The notes under the pieces: model-generated
The model's input: only the letters and a program-made list of their open reading frames with translations
Told to the model about the DNA's origin: nothing
The model's database searches: none
Translations under genes and position numbers: made by a program
From: Bacillaceae bacterium SAS-127
GTDB taxonomy: Bacteria; Bacillota; Bacilli; Bacillales; Domibacillaceae
Direction of reading: 5' to 3'
Assembly (NCBI GenBank): GCA_002261155.1
Contig: NKXN01000033.1
Coordinates: 1-34,703 of the forward strand
Length of the DNA stretch: 34,703 nt
In this document: piece by piece, positions 27,172 to 34,703 of the stretch
How positions within the stretch are numbered: the first letter of the stretch is position 1
How the letters are laid out: the number at the start of each line of letters is the position of its first letter

Positions 27172-28053
27172 TTACAATTCGACATGATACGACTGATACA
27201 CATCTCTTTTCGGTAAGTCGCGGTCTTTTGCCACTTGTTTAATGGCTTCTTTAGAGGACAAAGATTGTTCATTTATGTAATGATCGACATGCTCAACGAT
27301 CGATAAATTCATCCACCACTGTTCGCTTTCTTCTTCCTCCACTTCAGCATTACCTTCAACAATTAAGCAAAACTCTCCTAAAATATCTTCTTCTTTTGAC
27401 CAGTGAATAGCTTCTGCCATCGTTCCGCGCAAAAACTCTTCAAACTTCTTTGTCAGCTCACGGCATAATACAATTTTCCGCTGTTCACCAAGCACTTCTG
27501 CCATCGCTTGAAGCGTGTCTTTCAGTCGATGAGGCGATTCATACAGAATAAACGTATCATGACTCTTATTCAGCTGAGCTAGTTCTGCTTTCTTTTCTTT
27601 TTTATTTCGACTTAAAAATCCATAAAAGTAAAAAGGTTGCGGTGCTAATCCAGAAGCAATCAATGCAGTTAACGCAGCGTTCGCCCCAGGAAGCGGCACC
27701 ACAGTGATTCCATTTTCAATCGCAGCGACAACAAGTTCAAAGCCTGGATCAGAAATAGAAGGCATTCCGGCATCACTGACTAGAGCGACCTTCTCTCCTT
27801 GAAGAATTCTCTCTAACAGCGCTTTTCCACTTACTTCTTTATTATGCTCATGATAGCTCGTAATTGGCGTGGAGATCTCAAAATAGTTACAAAGCTTCTT
27901 CGTATTTCTTGTATCTTCTGCTGCGATCACATCCGCTTCTTTCATCATACGAATCGCTCGAAAGGTCATATCTTCTAAATTGCCAATTGGAGTGGGGACT
28001 AAATAAAGCACCCCTGCTTCTTCATTCGCAAAACTTTTTTGTTTATTAATCAT
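27172..28053 (-). CDS. rsmI: 16S rRNA (cytidine1402-2'-O)-methyltransferase RsmI
   Basis: YabC in B. subtilis; methylates the ribose of C1402 in 16S rRNA at the decoding centre. The product is 293 aa (B. subtilis 292). It is a tetrapyrrole-methylase fold protein: LYLVPTPIGNLEDMTFRAIRMM, DVIAAEDTRNTKKLC, VALVSDAGMPSISDPGFELV, and FYFYGFLSRNKKEK. The start ATG overlaps the yazA 3' end by eight bases; GGGGGG lies eight bases before it. It is the last gene of the minus-strand group from csfB, ending at the terminator shared with abrB. Confidence 0.96.
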   Translation of the reverse strand: MINKQKSFANEEAGVLYLVPTPIGNLEDMTFRAIRMMKEADVIAAEDTRNTKKLCNYFEISTPITSYHEHNKEVSGKALLERILQGEKVALVSDAGMPSISDPGFELVVAAIENGITVVPLPGANAALTALIASGLAPQPFYFYGFLSRNKKEKKAELAQLNKSHDTFILYESPHRLKDTLQAMAEVLGEQRKIVLCRELTKKFEEFLRGTMAEAIHWSKEEDILGEFCLIVEGNAEVEEEESEQWWMNLSIVEHVDHYINEQSLSSKEAIKQVAKDRDLPKRDVYQSYHVEL

Positions 28054-28318
28054 TTTGAAGTCCCCCCTTTTGTAAGTAGTCCATTTTTTGCTTTCTCGTT
28101 AATTGCTTGAAAGCATATTCCGCTCGCATCGCTTCGGTAACGGTTTGATACGTTTCAAAATGGATGAGGTGCACTGGCCCTCTTCCGCGTGTATACTTCG
28201 CTCCTTTACCGGCATTATGTGTGTTTACACGCTTTTCTATATTCGTTGTATACCCACCGTAAAAAGAACCATCTCGACACTCTAGCACATAAAAATAATG
28301 ATTATTGCTCGTTTCCAT
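28046..28318 (-). CDS. yazA: YazA, GIY-YIG domain protein
   Basis: The product is 90 aa, a lone UvrC/GIY-YIG nuclease domain: [27 protein letters not shown] has the GIY-YIG pair as FYV/YGGY (about 10-12 and 22-25), then [16 protein letters not shown] and [17 protein letters not shown]. subtilis YazA is about 99 aa; function unknown, presumably a structure-specific nuclease. I start at ATG 28318 (METSNN); a frame back to 28351 adds 11 residues inside trmNF. It overlaps trmNF by 17 bp and rsmI by 8 bp, so translation is coupled. Confidence 0.93.
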   Translation of the reverse strand: METSNNHYFYVLECRDGSFYGGYTTNIEKRVNTHNAGKGAKYTRGRGPVHLIHFETYQTVTEAMRAEYAFKQLTRKQKMDYLQKGGLQND

Positions 28319-29048
28319 ATAACATCTCTCTAATTTCTTCCGTATATTCACCTTGTTGATCGTATATATACAAAGGTGGCAATATTTTAATATCGGGTGC
28401 CCCGCCTTTCAGCCCTTCAATCAATACTGTATTCGCTTCTTTTCCTTGCCTTGGATAGACAAAACGAAGCCGCTTCGGCTCAAGACGATACTTTCGCATC
28501 AACGTTACTAAATCGAGTAGTCGGCCAGGACGATGAACAAATGCTGCCTTTCCACCTTGCTTTAATAATTGACTACTTGAGCGAATACAGTCCTCAAGCG
28601 TACAGCATATTTCATGACGAGCAATGGCCAAATGCTCATTCATATTAATAATCTCACGAGATGATGATAGAAAATAAGGAGGGTTACATGTGACGAGACT
28701 ATGTTTTTCACGCCCTAACATACTTGACGCGTCCTTCAAATCACCATGAATCATCGTAATCTGATCTTTTAATTTATTATATTCCATATTTCGAATCGCC
28801 ATATCATAAAGTCGTTCTTGTATTTCTACTCCTGTAATTGGCATTTTCGTCTTAGCACTCATCAGTAAAGGGACAACGCCGTTTCCTGAACAGAGATCAA
28901 TAATCGACCCTCTCTTTAATGGAATTGAAGCAAATCTAGCAAGAAGTACCGCATCTAATGAAAAGGCAAACACTGTTGGACTTTGGATAATTCTCAAATT
29001 CTCTGCCAACAAGTAGTCTAGCCTTTCATCGCCTTTCAATGTGACCAT
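28302..29048 (-). CDS. yabB: tRNA (adenine-N6)-methyltransferase, TrmN6-like (YabB)
   Basis: The product is 248 aa. A class I SAM methyltransferase with [14 protein letters not shown] (49-62, SAM loop), TGVEIQERL (72-80) and the N6-adenine motif NPPY (122-125). B. subtilis YabB/TrmNF is the counterpart of E. coli TrmN6, which methylates A37 of tRNA-Val1. The start ATG follows GGAGGAAAAAG. It overlaps yazA by 17 bp and is separated from yabA by 115 bp. Confidence 0.92.
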   Translation of the reverse strand: MVTLKGDERLDYLLAENLRIIQSPTVFAFSLDAVLLARFASIPLKRGSIIDLCSGNGVVPLLMSAKTKMPITGVEIQERLYDMAIRNMEYNKLKDQITMIHGDLKDASSMLGREKHSLVTCNPPYFLSSSREIINMNEHLAIARHEICCTLEDCIRSSSQLLKQGGKAAFVHRPGRLLDLVTLMRKYRLEPKRLRFVYPRQGKEANTVLIEGLKGGAPDIKILPPLYIYDQQGEYTEEIREMLYGNEQ

Positions 29049-29163
29049 TCTTTTTCCTCCGTTATGCCAATTGTATAAAAATAAAGACTGCCCCTCGACA
29101 GGCCTTATCTTCTCATGCGCAGAAGTTGTGGCACTGGCCTTTTGGACAGCCTCGATACATTCA
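29049..29163. other. Structured spacer between yabB and yabA
   Basis: On the minus strand a region downstream of yabA contains GGCTGTCC, GGCCAGTGCC and CTGTC-GAGG-GGCAG (29088-29101), the last followed by TCTTTATTTTTAT. It is more GC-rich than neighbouring spacers. It may be the yabA terminator with an extra folded segment, or a small RNA. No protein start is evident. Confidence 0.45.
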
Positions 29164-29532
29164 TTATTTTTTATTTAAAAATGATAAACAAAACAAGCAA
29201 TCTTCGTCTTTACGTGGACTGCCAAAATGAACATTGCAAATATGAAACCCTTCTTGATACAGCCTAGCGAGATTGTCGTAACCTTCTCCAATATCCATCA
29301 ATTTTGAAGGACTTGCGTTGTTATTTTCTCCACTTTTCCCTTGAGCTACTTGCCTTCGAGAAAATTCTAGCTCTTCTAACCTACGTCGCAAGTTTTCATT
29401 TTCGAGCTTTAATGAGTTGTTCTCTTCTAGCATTTCTGCCAAACTCTTTTTTAAATCACCGAGCTGTTTATACAATTGACCAATTTGTAGTTCCATATCG
29501 CTGACTGAATCGAAGAACTCTTTTTTATCCAC
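29164..29532 (-). CDS. yabA: Replication initiation control protein YabA
   Basis: YabA binds DnaA and the DnaN clamp and limits initiation at oriC. The product is 122 aa (B. subtilis 119). The N-terminal 60 residues are a long leucine-rich coiled coil (tetramerisation). A linker follows, and then a C-terminal zinc module with H97, C99 (FHICN), C112 and C115 (EDCLFC). GTG 29532 follows GGGTGG by five bases. It is 13 bp downstream of ricT, and holB, encoding a clamp-loader subunit, is adjacent to that. Confidence 0.96.
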   Translation of the reverse strand: MDKKEFFDSVSDMELQIGQLYKQLGDLKKSLAEMLEENNSLKLENENLRRRLEELEFSRRQVAQGKSGENNNASPSKLMDIGEGYDNLARLYQEGFHICNVHFGSPRKDEDCLFCLSFLNKK

Positions 29533-29545
29533 TCATTCCACCCCA

Positions 29546-30373
29546 TTACTCTGTGGCTTGTGCTGAAATGGCACCTTCTGTCGTAATTTCTTCCATCGTA
29601 AATTCAAGCACTCGCTCTTGTTCGAATACTTCAACTTGAAGAACTCGTTCTAAAATATTTAACCCCACTACTTTTCCAAAGCCATGAGGGGTATTTACTT
29701 TTTCACCGACATCTGGAAGGATTTCTTTCGCCGCTTCATATTCATCATTCTCATATTTCAAGCAACACATGAGCCTGCCACATAAGCCTGAAATTTTCGT
29801 GGGGTTTAATGATAAATTTTGATCTTTCGCCATTTTGATGGAGACTGGTTCAAAATCACCCAAAAATGTTGAACAGCAAAGCATTCTGCCACATGGACCG
29901 ATTCCTCCGAGCATTTTCGCTTCATCGCGAACACCGATTTGGCGAAGCTCGATTCTCGTCCGAAAAATAGCAGCTAAATCTTTCACTAGTTCTCGAAAAT
30001 CCACTCGTCCGTCAGCTGTGAAATAGAAAATTACTTTATTGCGATCAAATGTATATTCTACATCTACAAGCTTCATATCTAGCTTATGTTCGGTAATTTT
30101 TCCACAACATACTTCAAAAGCTTCTTCCGCCGCTAACTTATTTTCTTCTACGATGAGATGATCTTTTTGGTCAGCGATGCGAATCACTTTCTTCAAAGGA
30201 AGAACAATATCTTCTTCCTCCACTTTTTTCATACCCACAACCACTTGTCCATGTTCGACGCCTCTAACTGTTTCAACGATCACATGATCATTTTTCTCAA
30301 TCTTCAGCTCGACTGGATCAAAATAATATATTTTTCCCGCTTTCTTAAAGCGGACTCCTACTACATCATACAA
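29546..30373 (-). CDS. ricT: RicT (YaaT), PSP1-domain Fe-S protein
   Basis: Part of the RicA-RicF-RicT complex with RicF (YlbF) and RicA (YmcA). The complex carries [4Fe-4S] clusters, stimulates RNase Y-dependent RNA maturation, and promotes sporulation, competence and biofilm formation. The product is 275 aa. The conserved cysteines GGIGPCGRMLCCSTFLGDF (C161, C166, C167) and GLCGRLMCCLKYE (C198, C203, C204) are all present. The start is TTG 30373 (MYDVVGVRFKKAGKIYY), six bases from GGGGAG, and overlaps the holB 3' end by eight bases. Confidence 0.96.
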   Translation of the reverse strand: MYDVVGVRFKKAGKIYYFDPVELKIEKNDHVIVETVRGVEHGQVVVGMKKVEEEDIVLPLKKVIRIADQKDHLIVEENKLAAEEAFEVCCGKITEHKLDMKLVDVEYTFDRNKVIFYFTADGRVDFRELVKDLAAIFRTRIELRQIGVRDEAKMLGGIGPCGRMLCCSTFLGDFEPVSIKMAKDQNLSLNPTKISGLCGRLMCCLKYENDEYEAAKEILPDVGEKVNTPHGFGKVVGLNILERVLQVEVFEQERVLEFTMEEITTEGAISAQATE

Positions 30374-31367
30374 AGGATGCTCCCCCCTGTAAATTCAACA
30401 CAAGCTGTTCCATCAACAATTGTGGATTCATATTGGCATCGAGCTTGCGCTTCGCCTCTAAAATGGCTGTCATTTGCTCTGTAATGCTTTTGGCAGAAGA
30501 TTGTAGAGCGTTGTGTTTAAGTAATGCAAGCTGATCCGGGAAAGCAAGACCCGTTTCTTTTCCTGTCTGCAACGACAATAAATCTTTAAACAGTAGTAAT
30601 AGCAGATCAAGCGCTTGGTTAACTTGTTGTTTATCTTTAAAATGCCCATTAAAGTCCTCTTGTAATTTCACCATTGCTTCTAGTGGATTTTTTTGAAGGA
30701 CTTCATATAATTTTAACACTATTGTACGTGACTGTGCAAACCACTCTTCATGACTTAATTCGAGTGCTTCTTGAAAATTATTAGTTAGCTTGGCTACTAA
30801 AGAAGCCATGGGCACAGAAATCTCTTCTTCTATTAACTTATTTTGAAGAAGTTCGGATGGTAACGGTTTGAAAACAAGAAGCTGACAACGAGAAATAATC
30901 GTGGGCAGTAGGCGTTGAACTTGCTCAGTCAATAATAAAGCAACGGTATCAGCGCTCGGTTCCTCTAAAAACTTCAGCAAGCTGTTGGCAGCACTGGCCG
31001 TCATCTTATCCGCATGCTGAATGATATAAATCTTCTTCTGTGCTTCTACCGCTGTTTTACTAAATTCCTGCTGTAAAAAAGTAATTTGCTGTTTTTTAAT
31101 CGATAAGCCGTCTGGTTCAAGATAATGAACATCCGGGTGGTTCCCACTTTCAATTCGTCGACAGCTGTTGCACACTTCACAAGCCATAATTCCGTCTTCT
31201 TCACAAAGCAAGCTCTTCGCAAAAAACAGCGCTGCGTTTTTCTTCCCTGTTCCTTGGTCACCTTCAAAAATATAAGCATGGGCTACTCGCTCTTTTTCTA
31301 GGCCATTCGTTAACATTCTGAGCACCACTGGCTGTAATTCATTCAATTCTTTCCATACCTCAGACAT
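30366..31367 (-). CDS. holB: DNA polymerase III delta-prime subunit
   Basis: Clamp-loader subunit that with DnaX and HolA loads DnaN. The product is 333 aa (B. subtilis 329). An AAA+ fold with GDQGTGKK (36-43), a zinc module (C55, C63, C66, C69 around MACEVCNSC), the sensor/central region NSLLKFLEEPSADTVALLLTEQ, and the SRC motif in TIISRCQLLVF. I start at ATG 31367 (the second of two in-frame ATGs), six bases from GGG; the first at 31373 abuts the ribosome site. It overlaps ricT by eight bases and is 12 bp from yaaR. Confidence 0.95.
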   Translation of the reverse strand: MSEVWKELNELQPVVLRMLTNGLEKERVAHAYIFEGDQGTGKKNAALFFAKSLLCEEDGIMACEVCNSCRRIESGNHPDVHYLEPDGLSIKKQQITFLQQEFSKTAVEAQKKIYIIQHADKMTASAANSLLKFLEEPSADTVALLLTEQVQRLLPTIISRCQLLVFKPLPSELLQNKLIEEEISVPMASLVAKLTNNFQEALELSHEEWFAQSRTIVLKLYEVLQKNPLEAMVKLQEDFNGHFKDKQQVNQALDLLLLLFKDLLSLQTGKETGLAFPDQLALLKHNALQSSAKSITEQMTAILEAKRKLDANMNPQLLMEQLVLNLQGGASFV

Positions 31368-31379
31368 GTACATCCCTGC

Positions 31380-31820
31380 CTACGTATATAAATTAATAAT
31401 TAATCCTTTAATTTCTCCTATTTGCCCGAGTAGATCCACCGATTTCTTCTCTTTGTTCATGACATCTTCCGTTAATTCAATTAATTTCTCATCAATCGTC
31501 TCGACGGTCTTTAATTTTCGACCTTCTCCAAACTGATTCCATGTATGAGAATTTTTCAAGTTCATGCCAAATTCAACGGTTTCTCGAACAAATCGGCGGA
31601 CGAGCGTTTTATACTTCGCTAAATCTTGAAACGTTCGAGAATGAGCTAGTCGCTTTCCCGCTCCTTCAATATCCGTTAGCAGTCGCTGAATTTGATCCGT
31701 TTTTAATTGTTCTCCTTGTTGCTGAACGATCGTGGAAAATTTAGATTGTCCATTTGAATTAAGCTTTTGGTCTTTTCGCAGCTTGTCGATATTAAAATGT
31801 ATGTCTTTTTCAATCTTCAT
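31380..31820 (-). CDS. yaaR: YaaR family protein of unknown function
   Basis: The product is 146 aa, same length as B. subtilis YaaR (DUF327). It is predominantly helical and charged, with LLTDIEGAGKRLAHSRTFQDLAKYK (about 47-71) and VRRFVRETVEFGMNLKNSHTW as the conserved core, and no cysteines, signal peptide or membrane segment. No activity is known. Its fixed position between darA and holB suggests it serves DNA replication or signalling, but that is only context. It follows darA at 15 bp. Confidence 0.9.
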   Translation of the reverse strand: MKIEKDIHFNIDKLRKDQKLNSNGQSKFSTIVQQQGEQLKTDQIQRLLTDIEGAGKRLAHSRTFQDLAKYKTLVRRFVRETVEFGMNLKNSHTWNQFGEGRKLKTVETIDEKLIELTEDVMNKEKKSVDLLGQIGEIKGLIINLYT

Positions 31821-31835
31821 ATGAGCTATCTCCTA

Positions 31836-32255
<420 letters not shown>

Positions 32256-32259
32256 TTAA

Positions 32260-32901
32260 CTATTGCCCGGTAGATCTAATTCGCTCTAAAATACAAGTCA
32301 TGCTTTCTTGGAATACTTCTTCAACAGATGCTTCTGCATTGATTTTGACAATTCGCTCTGGAAACCTTTCACTTAAAAGCAAATACGCTTCTCTTACCTT
32401 TTCATGAAAGGGAAGCGATTCTAAATCCAGTCGATTCACTTCCCTTTCTTCATGAGCATTAATTCGGGCTAATCCCACCTCTGGCCGGACATCAAACAAT
32501 AAAGTTAAGTCTGGCATCACTTCATCAACAGCGAAACGGTTGATTTCAAATACTTCCTCCATCCCAAGTCCTCTTGCATATCCTTGATAAGCAAGTGAGC
32601 TATCAATAAAACGATCACAAAGCACGATGTCTCCTCTTAATAGTGCAGGCATAACTTTTTCCACAAGATGCTGCCTTCTTGCGGCTGCATACAAAAGCAC
32701 CTCTGTCCGTCCATCCATCTCCGTATTGTTTTTATTTAAAATAACCTCACGAATTTGTTCAGAAATAGAGATGCCACCAGGTTCGCGCGTCCCAGTCACA
32801 CGAAAACCTTCTGCTTCAAGCTGCTTAATTAGCCTATGCATCATACTCGACTTTCCAGCCCCTTCAGGCCCCTCAATCGAAATAAATAACCCTTTTCTCA
32901 T
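32260..32901 (-). CDS. tmk: Thymidylate kinase
   Basis: Phosphorylates dTMP to dTDP, essential for dTTP supply. The product is 213 aa (B. subtilis 212). P-loop [24 protein letters not shown] (base-binding arginine), [11 protein letters not shown], and the DR motif [19 protein letters not shown] are present. I start at ATG 32901 (MRKGLF), seven bases from GGAGG; an open frame to 32970 adds 23 residues with no family match. It follows yaaO at 40 bp and heads the replication-related group. Confidence 0.97.
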   Translation of the reverse strand: MRKGLFISIEGPEGAGKSSMMHRLIKQLEAEGFRVTGTREPGGISISEQIREVILNKNNTEMDGRTEVLLYAAARRQHLVEKVMPALLRGDIVLCDRFIDSSLAYQGYARGLGMEEVFEINRFAVDEVMPDLTLLFDVRPEVGLARINAHEEREVNRLDLESLPFHEKVREAYLLLSERFPERIVKINAEASVEEVFQESMTCILERIRSTGQ

Positions 32902-32941
32902 CCTGTAACCTCCAAAACATGAACTAACTTTATTAATATGT

Positions 32942-34369
32942 TTAAGCTTGAGCTGTTCGATACACCGCAATCCGTTTTGTATTTAATTGTTGACCTCCTT
33001 GAATATGTACATGCTGTGCAAGCAAGTTAGTCAAAGTAGCTAGCTGCTCGAATGCTATTCGTTCTCCCGCGATTAATAAAGGGATGCCTGGTGGATAAGG
33101 AATCACCGTCTCCGCCGCAATTTCACCAACTGCTTCATTCAAAGGTACCCATACTCGAGGAAGCTTTTCTTGCTCCTTATAAGAAATCATTAACCTCGAA
33201 ATTTTTTTAAAAAACGATGTGTAATCGACAACTTCGCAAGCAGACGGTTTTTCATATAAAATAAGCCCATCAATTTTCCGCTTGGCTAGCTCGATATAAT
33301 CGCTACTCCCTGCTTTCAACAAAGGGAACGTACATAACACTTGTGAAGCGTCTGAGAGCTCTGAATAAACCCCTGCTGCTTCTAAATGACTTTGAAGCTC
33401 ATACCCTGTATATCCTTGTTTTCGCAGCAGTAATTTCAAAGGATCATCCGGTAGTAAAACCTCCAGTCCCTTTCCTTGCAATCGCTCAACCAAAGTAGCT
33501 TTCGTTTCTAGCGTAAAAGCTACATCCTCATGAGAAAAACCAGTTAGAAACGCACGTGCTACATCCAAAGAAGCCATAATAGGATAGGATGGACTACTAG
33601 ATTGCAATGCCTGTAAATAAAACTCCAGCTTCTCCAACGACACTCTAGACGAATTCACATGCAAAAAGGACCCCATTGTCATCGCCGGCAACATTTTATG
33701 AGCCGAATGCACAACAAGATCCGCTCCCCATTGTAATGAACTATTAGGAAATGGCTCTCCTAAAACAAAATGTGGTCCGTGGGCTTCATCAACTAATACG
33801 AACGAGCCATTTTCATGAGCAATCTTGATCACCTGTTCAATGTCTGTAACCGTCCCATAATAATTGGGATACGTTAACACGATTGCCTTTACCGAATCAT
33901 ATTGTTTATATGCTTGTTCAACTGTATCTAAACTGACACCACTTGCTACCTTAAAGGAAGCATCATACTCAGGCTCTAAAAATACAGGTGTCACCTTTGC
34001 TAGCTTACATGCATTTAAAATTGACTTATGACAATTACGCTGAACAAAAATGAGGTCACCCTCTTCACAAACAGATAAAATCATTGCCAAATTCCCAACC
34101 GTACTACCATTCACTAAAAAATAACTTTTTCTCGTTTGATACAAATCTATTAGTAGTTGTTGAGCCTCTTCGATACATCCTTCGGGAGAATGAAAATCAT
34201 CTAAACCAGAGATTTCCGTCTGATCATACGCCAAAAGTTTATAAAAATCTCCAGCAACGCCATCCATCCATACTTGCCCGCCTTTATGTCCAGGAACGTG
34301 AAAAGACAGCGTTTTCTGATCGATATGTCGCTGCAGAGCTTCCATAAGCGGAATACGTTCTTGATTCAC
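32942..34369 (-). CDS. yaaO: Orn/Lys/Arg decarboxylase-family PLP enzyme (YaaO)
   Basis: The product is 475 aa (B. subtilis YaaO about 480). A fold-type I PLP enzyme of the basic amino-acid decarboxylase family. N-terminal [10 protein letters not shown] (22-31), VNGST (86-90, phosphate binding), VLVDEAHG (191-198), and the PLP-lysine motif SAHKML (K225) are all intact. The C-terminal region has [13 protein letters not shown], typical of the family. The substrate (arginine, lysine or ornithine) cannot be told from sequence. The start is GTG 34369 after AGGG. xpaC and yaaN, which precede it in B. subtilis, are absent. Confidence 0.9.
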   Translation of the reverse strand: MNQERIPLMEALQRHIDQKTLSFHVPGHKGGQVWMDGVAGDFYKLLAYDQTEISGLDDFHSPEGCIEEAQQLLIDLYQTRKSYFLVNGSTVGNLAMILSVCEEGDLIFVQRNCHKSILNACKLAKVTPVFLEPEYDASFKVASGVSLDTVEQAYKQYDSVKAIVLTYPNYYGTVTDIEQVIKIAHENGSFVLVDEAHGPHFVLGEPFPNSSLQWGADLVVHSAHKMLPAMTMGSFLHVNSSRVSLEKLEFYLQALQSSSPSYPIMASLDVARAFLTGFSHEDVAFTLETKATLVERLQGKGLEVLLPDDPLKLLLRKQGYTGYELQSHLEAAGVYSELSDASQVLCTFPLLKAGSSDYIELAKRKIDGLILYEKPSACEVVDYTSFFKKISRLMISYKEQEKLPRVWVPLNEAVGEIAAETVIPYPPGIPLLIAGERIAFEQLATLTNLLAQHVHIQGGQQLNTKRIAVYRTAQA

Positions 34370-34419
34370 TATAGACCCTATCCTTTTCTATACTTTTCTA
34401 CTAGCCTACCATACAATTC

Positions 34420-34611
34420 TTACGAAAAAACAGAGGAGATTCTAATCTTTCTCAATTTCTTTACAAAGTGAGCATAAGCCTCTTCTTCTGGTTCCGTTTG
34501 AAGCACTTTTCTTTCGCATTCTTTACATATAAAAGCTTGATAAATATAAATACCTTCTTGCTTATTTTGTTCACAGACCATACAAATATGATCCACCATC
34601 TTTTTTTGCAT
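34420..34611 (-). CDS. csfB: Anti-sigma factor CsfB (Gin), inhibitor of SigG
   Basis: Gin binds SigG and blocks premature activity in the early forespore, and also targets SigE. The product is 63 aa from ATG 34611 (B. subtilis 64). Two CxxC pairs, C10/C13 (HICMVC) and C29/C32 (FICKEC), form the zinc-binding core; EEEAYAHFVKKLRKI follows. A GTG at 34620 adds three residues but lies in the GGAGGTGG ribosome site. The upstream SigF-type promoter fits forespore expression. Downstream, yaaO starts 50 bp away. Confidence 0.93.
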   Translation of the reverse strand: MQKKMVDHICMVCEQNKQEGIYIYQAFICKECERKVLQTEPEEEAYAHFVKKLRKIRISSVFS

Positions 34612-34631
34612 ATTATCCACCTCCTACTTGG

Positions 34632-34660
34632 TAGTATTTCCACTTTCTCTTAAAATATAC
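34632..34660 (-). promoter_or_regulatory. SigF-type promoter for csfB
   Basis: Minus-strand GTATA (-35, 34656-34660), 14-bp spacer, GGAAATACTA (-10, 34632-34641). The -10 is a full match to GGNNANAMTR. csfB was found in B. subtilis as a SigF-controlled gene. Confidence 0.8.
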
Positions 34661-34703
34661 GAATCTATTGACTTCCTAGTGCATGATTTTCTCATACAAA
34701 AAA

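Noticed and set aside
26944-27272. Minus-strand frames opposite abrB and the rsmI end
   Set aside because: They are shadows of abrB and rsmI coding sequence; the strong bidirectional terminator lies within them.

Overview
This window is a stretch of core chromosome from an endospore-forming member of the Bacillaceae. Gene content and order follow the origin-proximal region of Bacillus subtilis (csfB to yabS) almost gene for gene. Evidence for a spore former includes spoIIE, spoVT, spoVG, spoVC, sspF, yabG, yabP/yabQ, fin and csfB, together with readable promoters of the SigE, SigF and SigH classes and Spo0A boxes. Base composition is moderately AT-rich and even throughout. I see no insertion sequence, prophage, CRISPR array or foreign-looking island. 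It is not B. subtilis itself: yabE is absent between tatD and rnmV, and xpaC-yaaN are absent between csfB and yaaO. I cannot name the species.

Almost every gene lies on the minus strand, so the transcriptional order runs from the right edge to the left. Right third (34.6-27.2 kb): csfB (anti-SigG), a PLP decarboxylase (yaaO), tmk, darA, yaaR, holB, ricT, yabA, trmNF, yazA and rsmI. This cluster covers dTTP supply, the clamp-loader delta-prime subunit, control of initiation, c-di-AMP sensing and tRNA/rRNA modification. Several of its reading frames overlap. abrB (26.8 kb) is the only protein gene on the plus strand. It is convergent with rsmI, sharing a bidirectional terminator, and divergent from metS.

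Middle (26.3-13.3 kb): metS, a perfect parS site, tatD, rnmV, ksgA, yabG, veg, sspF, ispE, purR, ridA, spoVG, glmU, prs, ctc and spoVC. These genes cover methionyl-tRNA charging, chromosome segregation, rRNA maturation, isoprenoid and purine control, cell-wall precursor and PRPP synthesis, and the ribosome. Sporulation and stress genes are embedded among them, each with its own promoter or terminator.

Left (13.3-0 kb): fin, mfd, spoVT, yabM, yabN, rqcP, yabP, yabQ, divIC and yabR. These are followed by a tRNA-Met/tRNA-Glu pair on the opposite strand, then spoIIE and the start of yabS, which runs off the left edge.

The genes tie replication and segregation (holB, tmk, yabA, parS) and translation quality control (pth, rqcP, ksgA, rnmV, tRNAs) to the decision to sporulate (abrB, spoIIE) and to timing of forespore sigma factors (fin, csfB, spoVT). 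I did not find a wholly new system. The most useful observations are regulatory: parS embedded in the metS 3' hairpin, the spoIIE promoter with a 21-bp spacer, matched SigF promoters on two anti-sigma genes, a promoter buried in the divIC terminator, an unexplained metS leader, and a head-on tRNA pair whose tRNA-Met has a T-stem mismatch.
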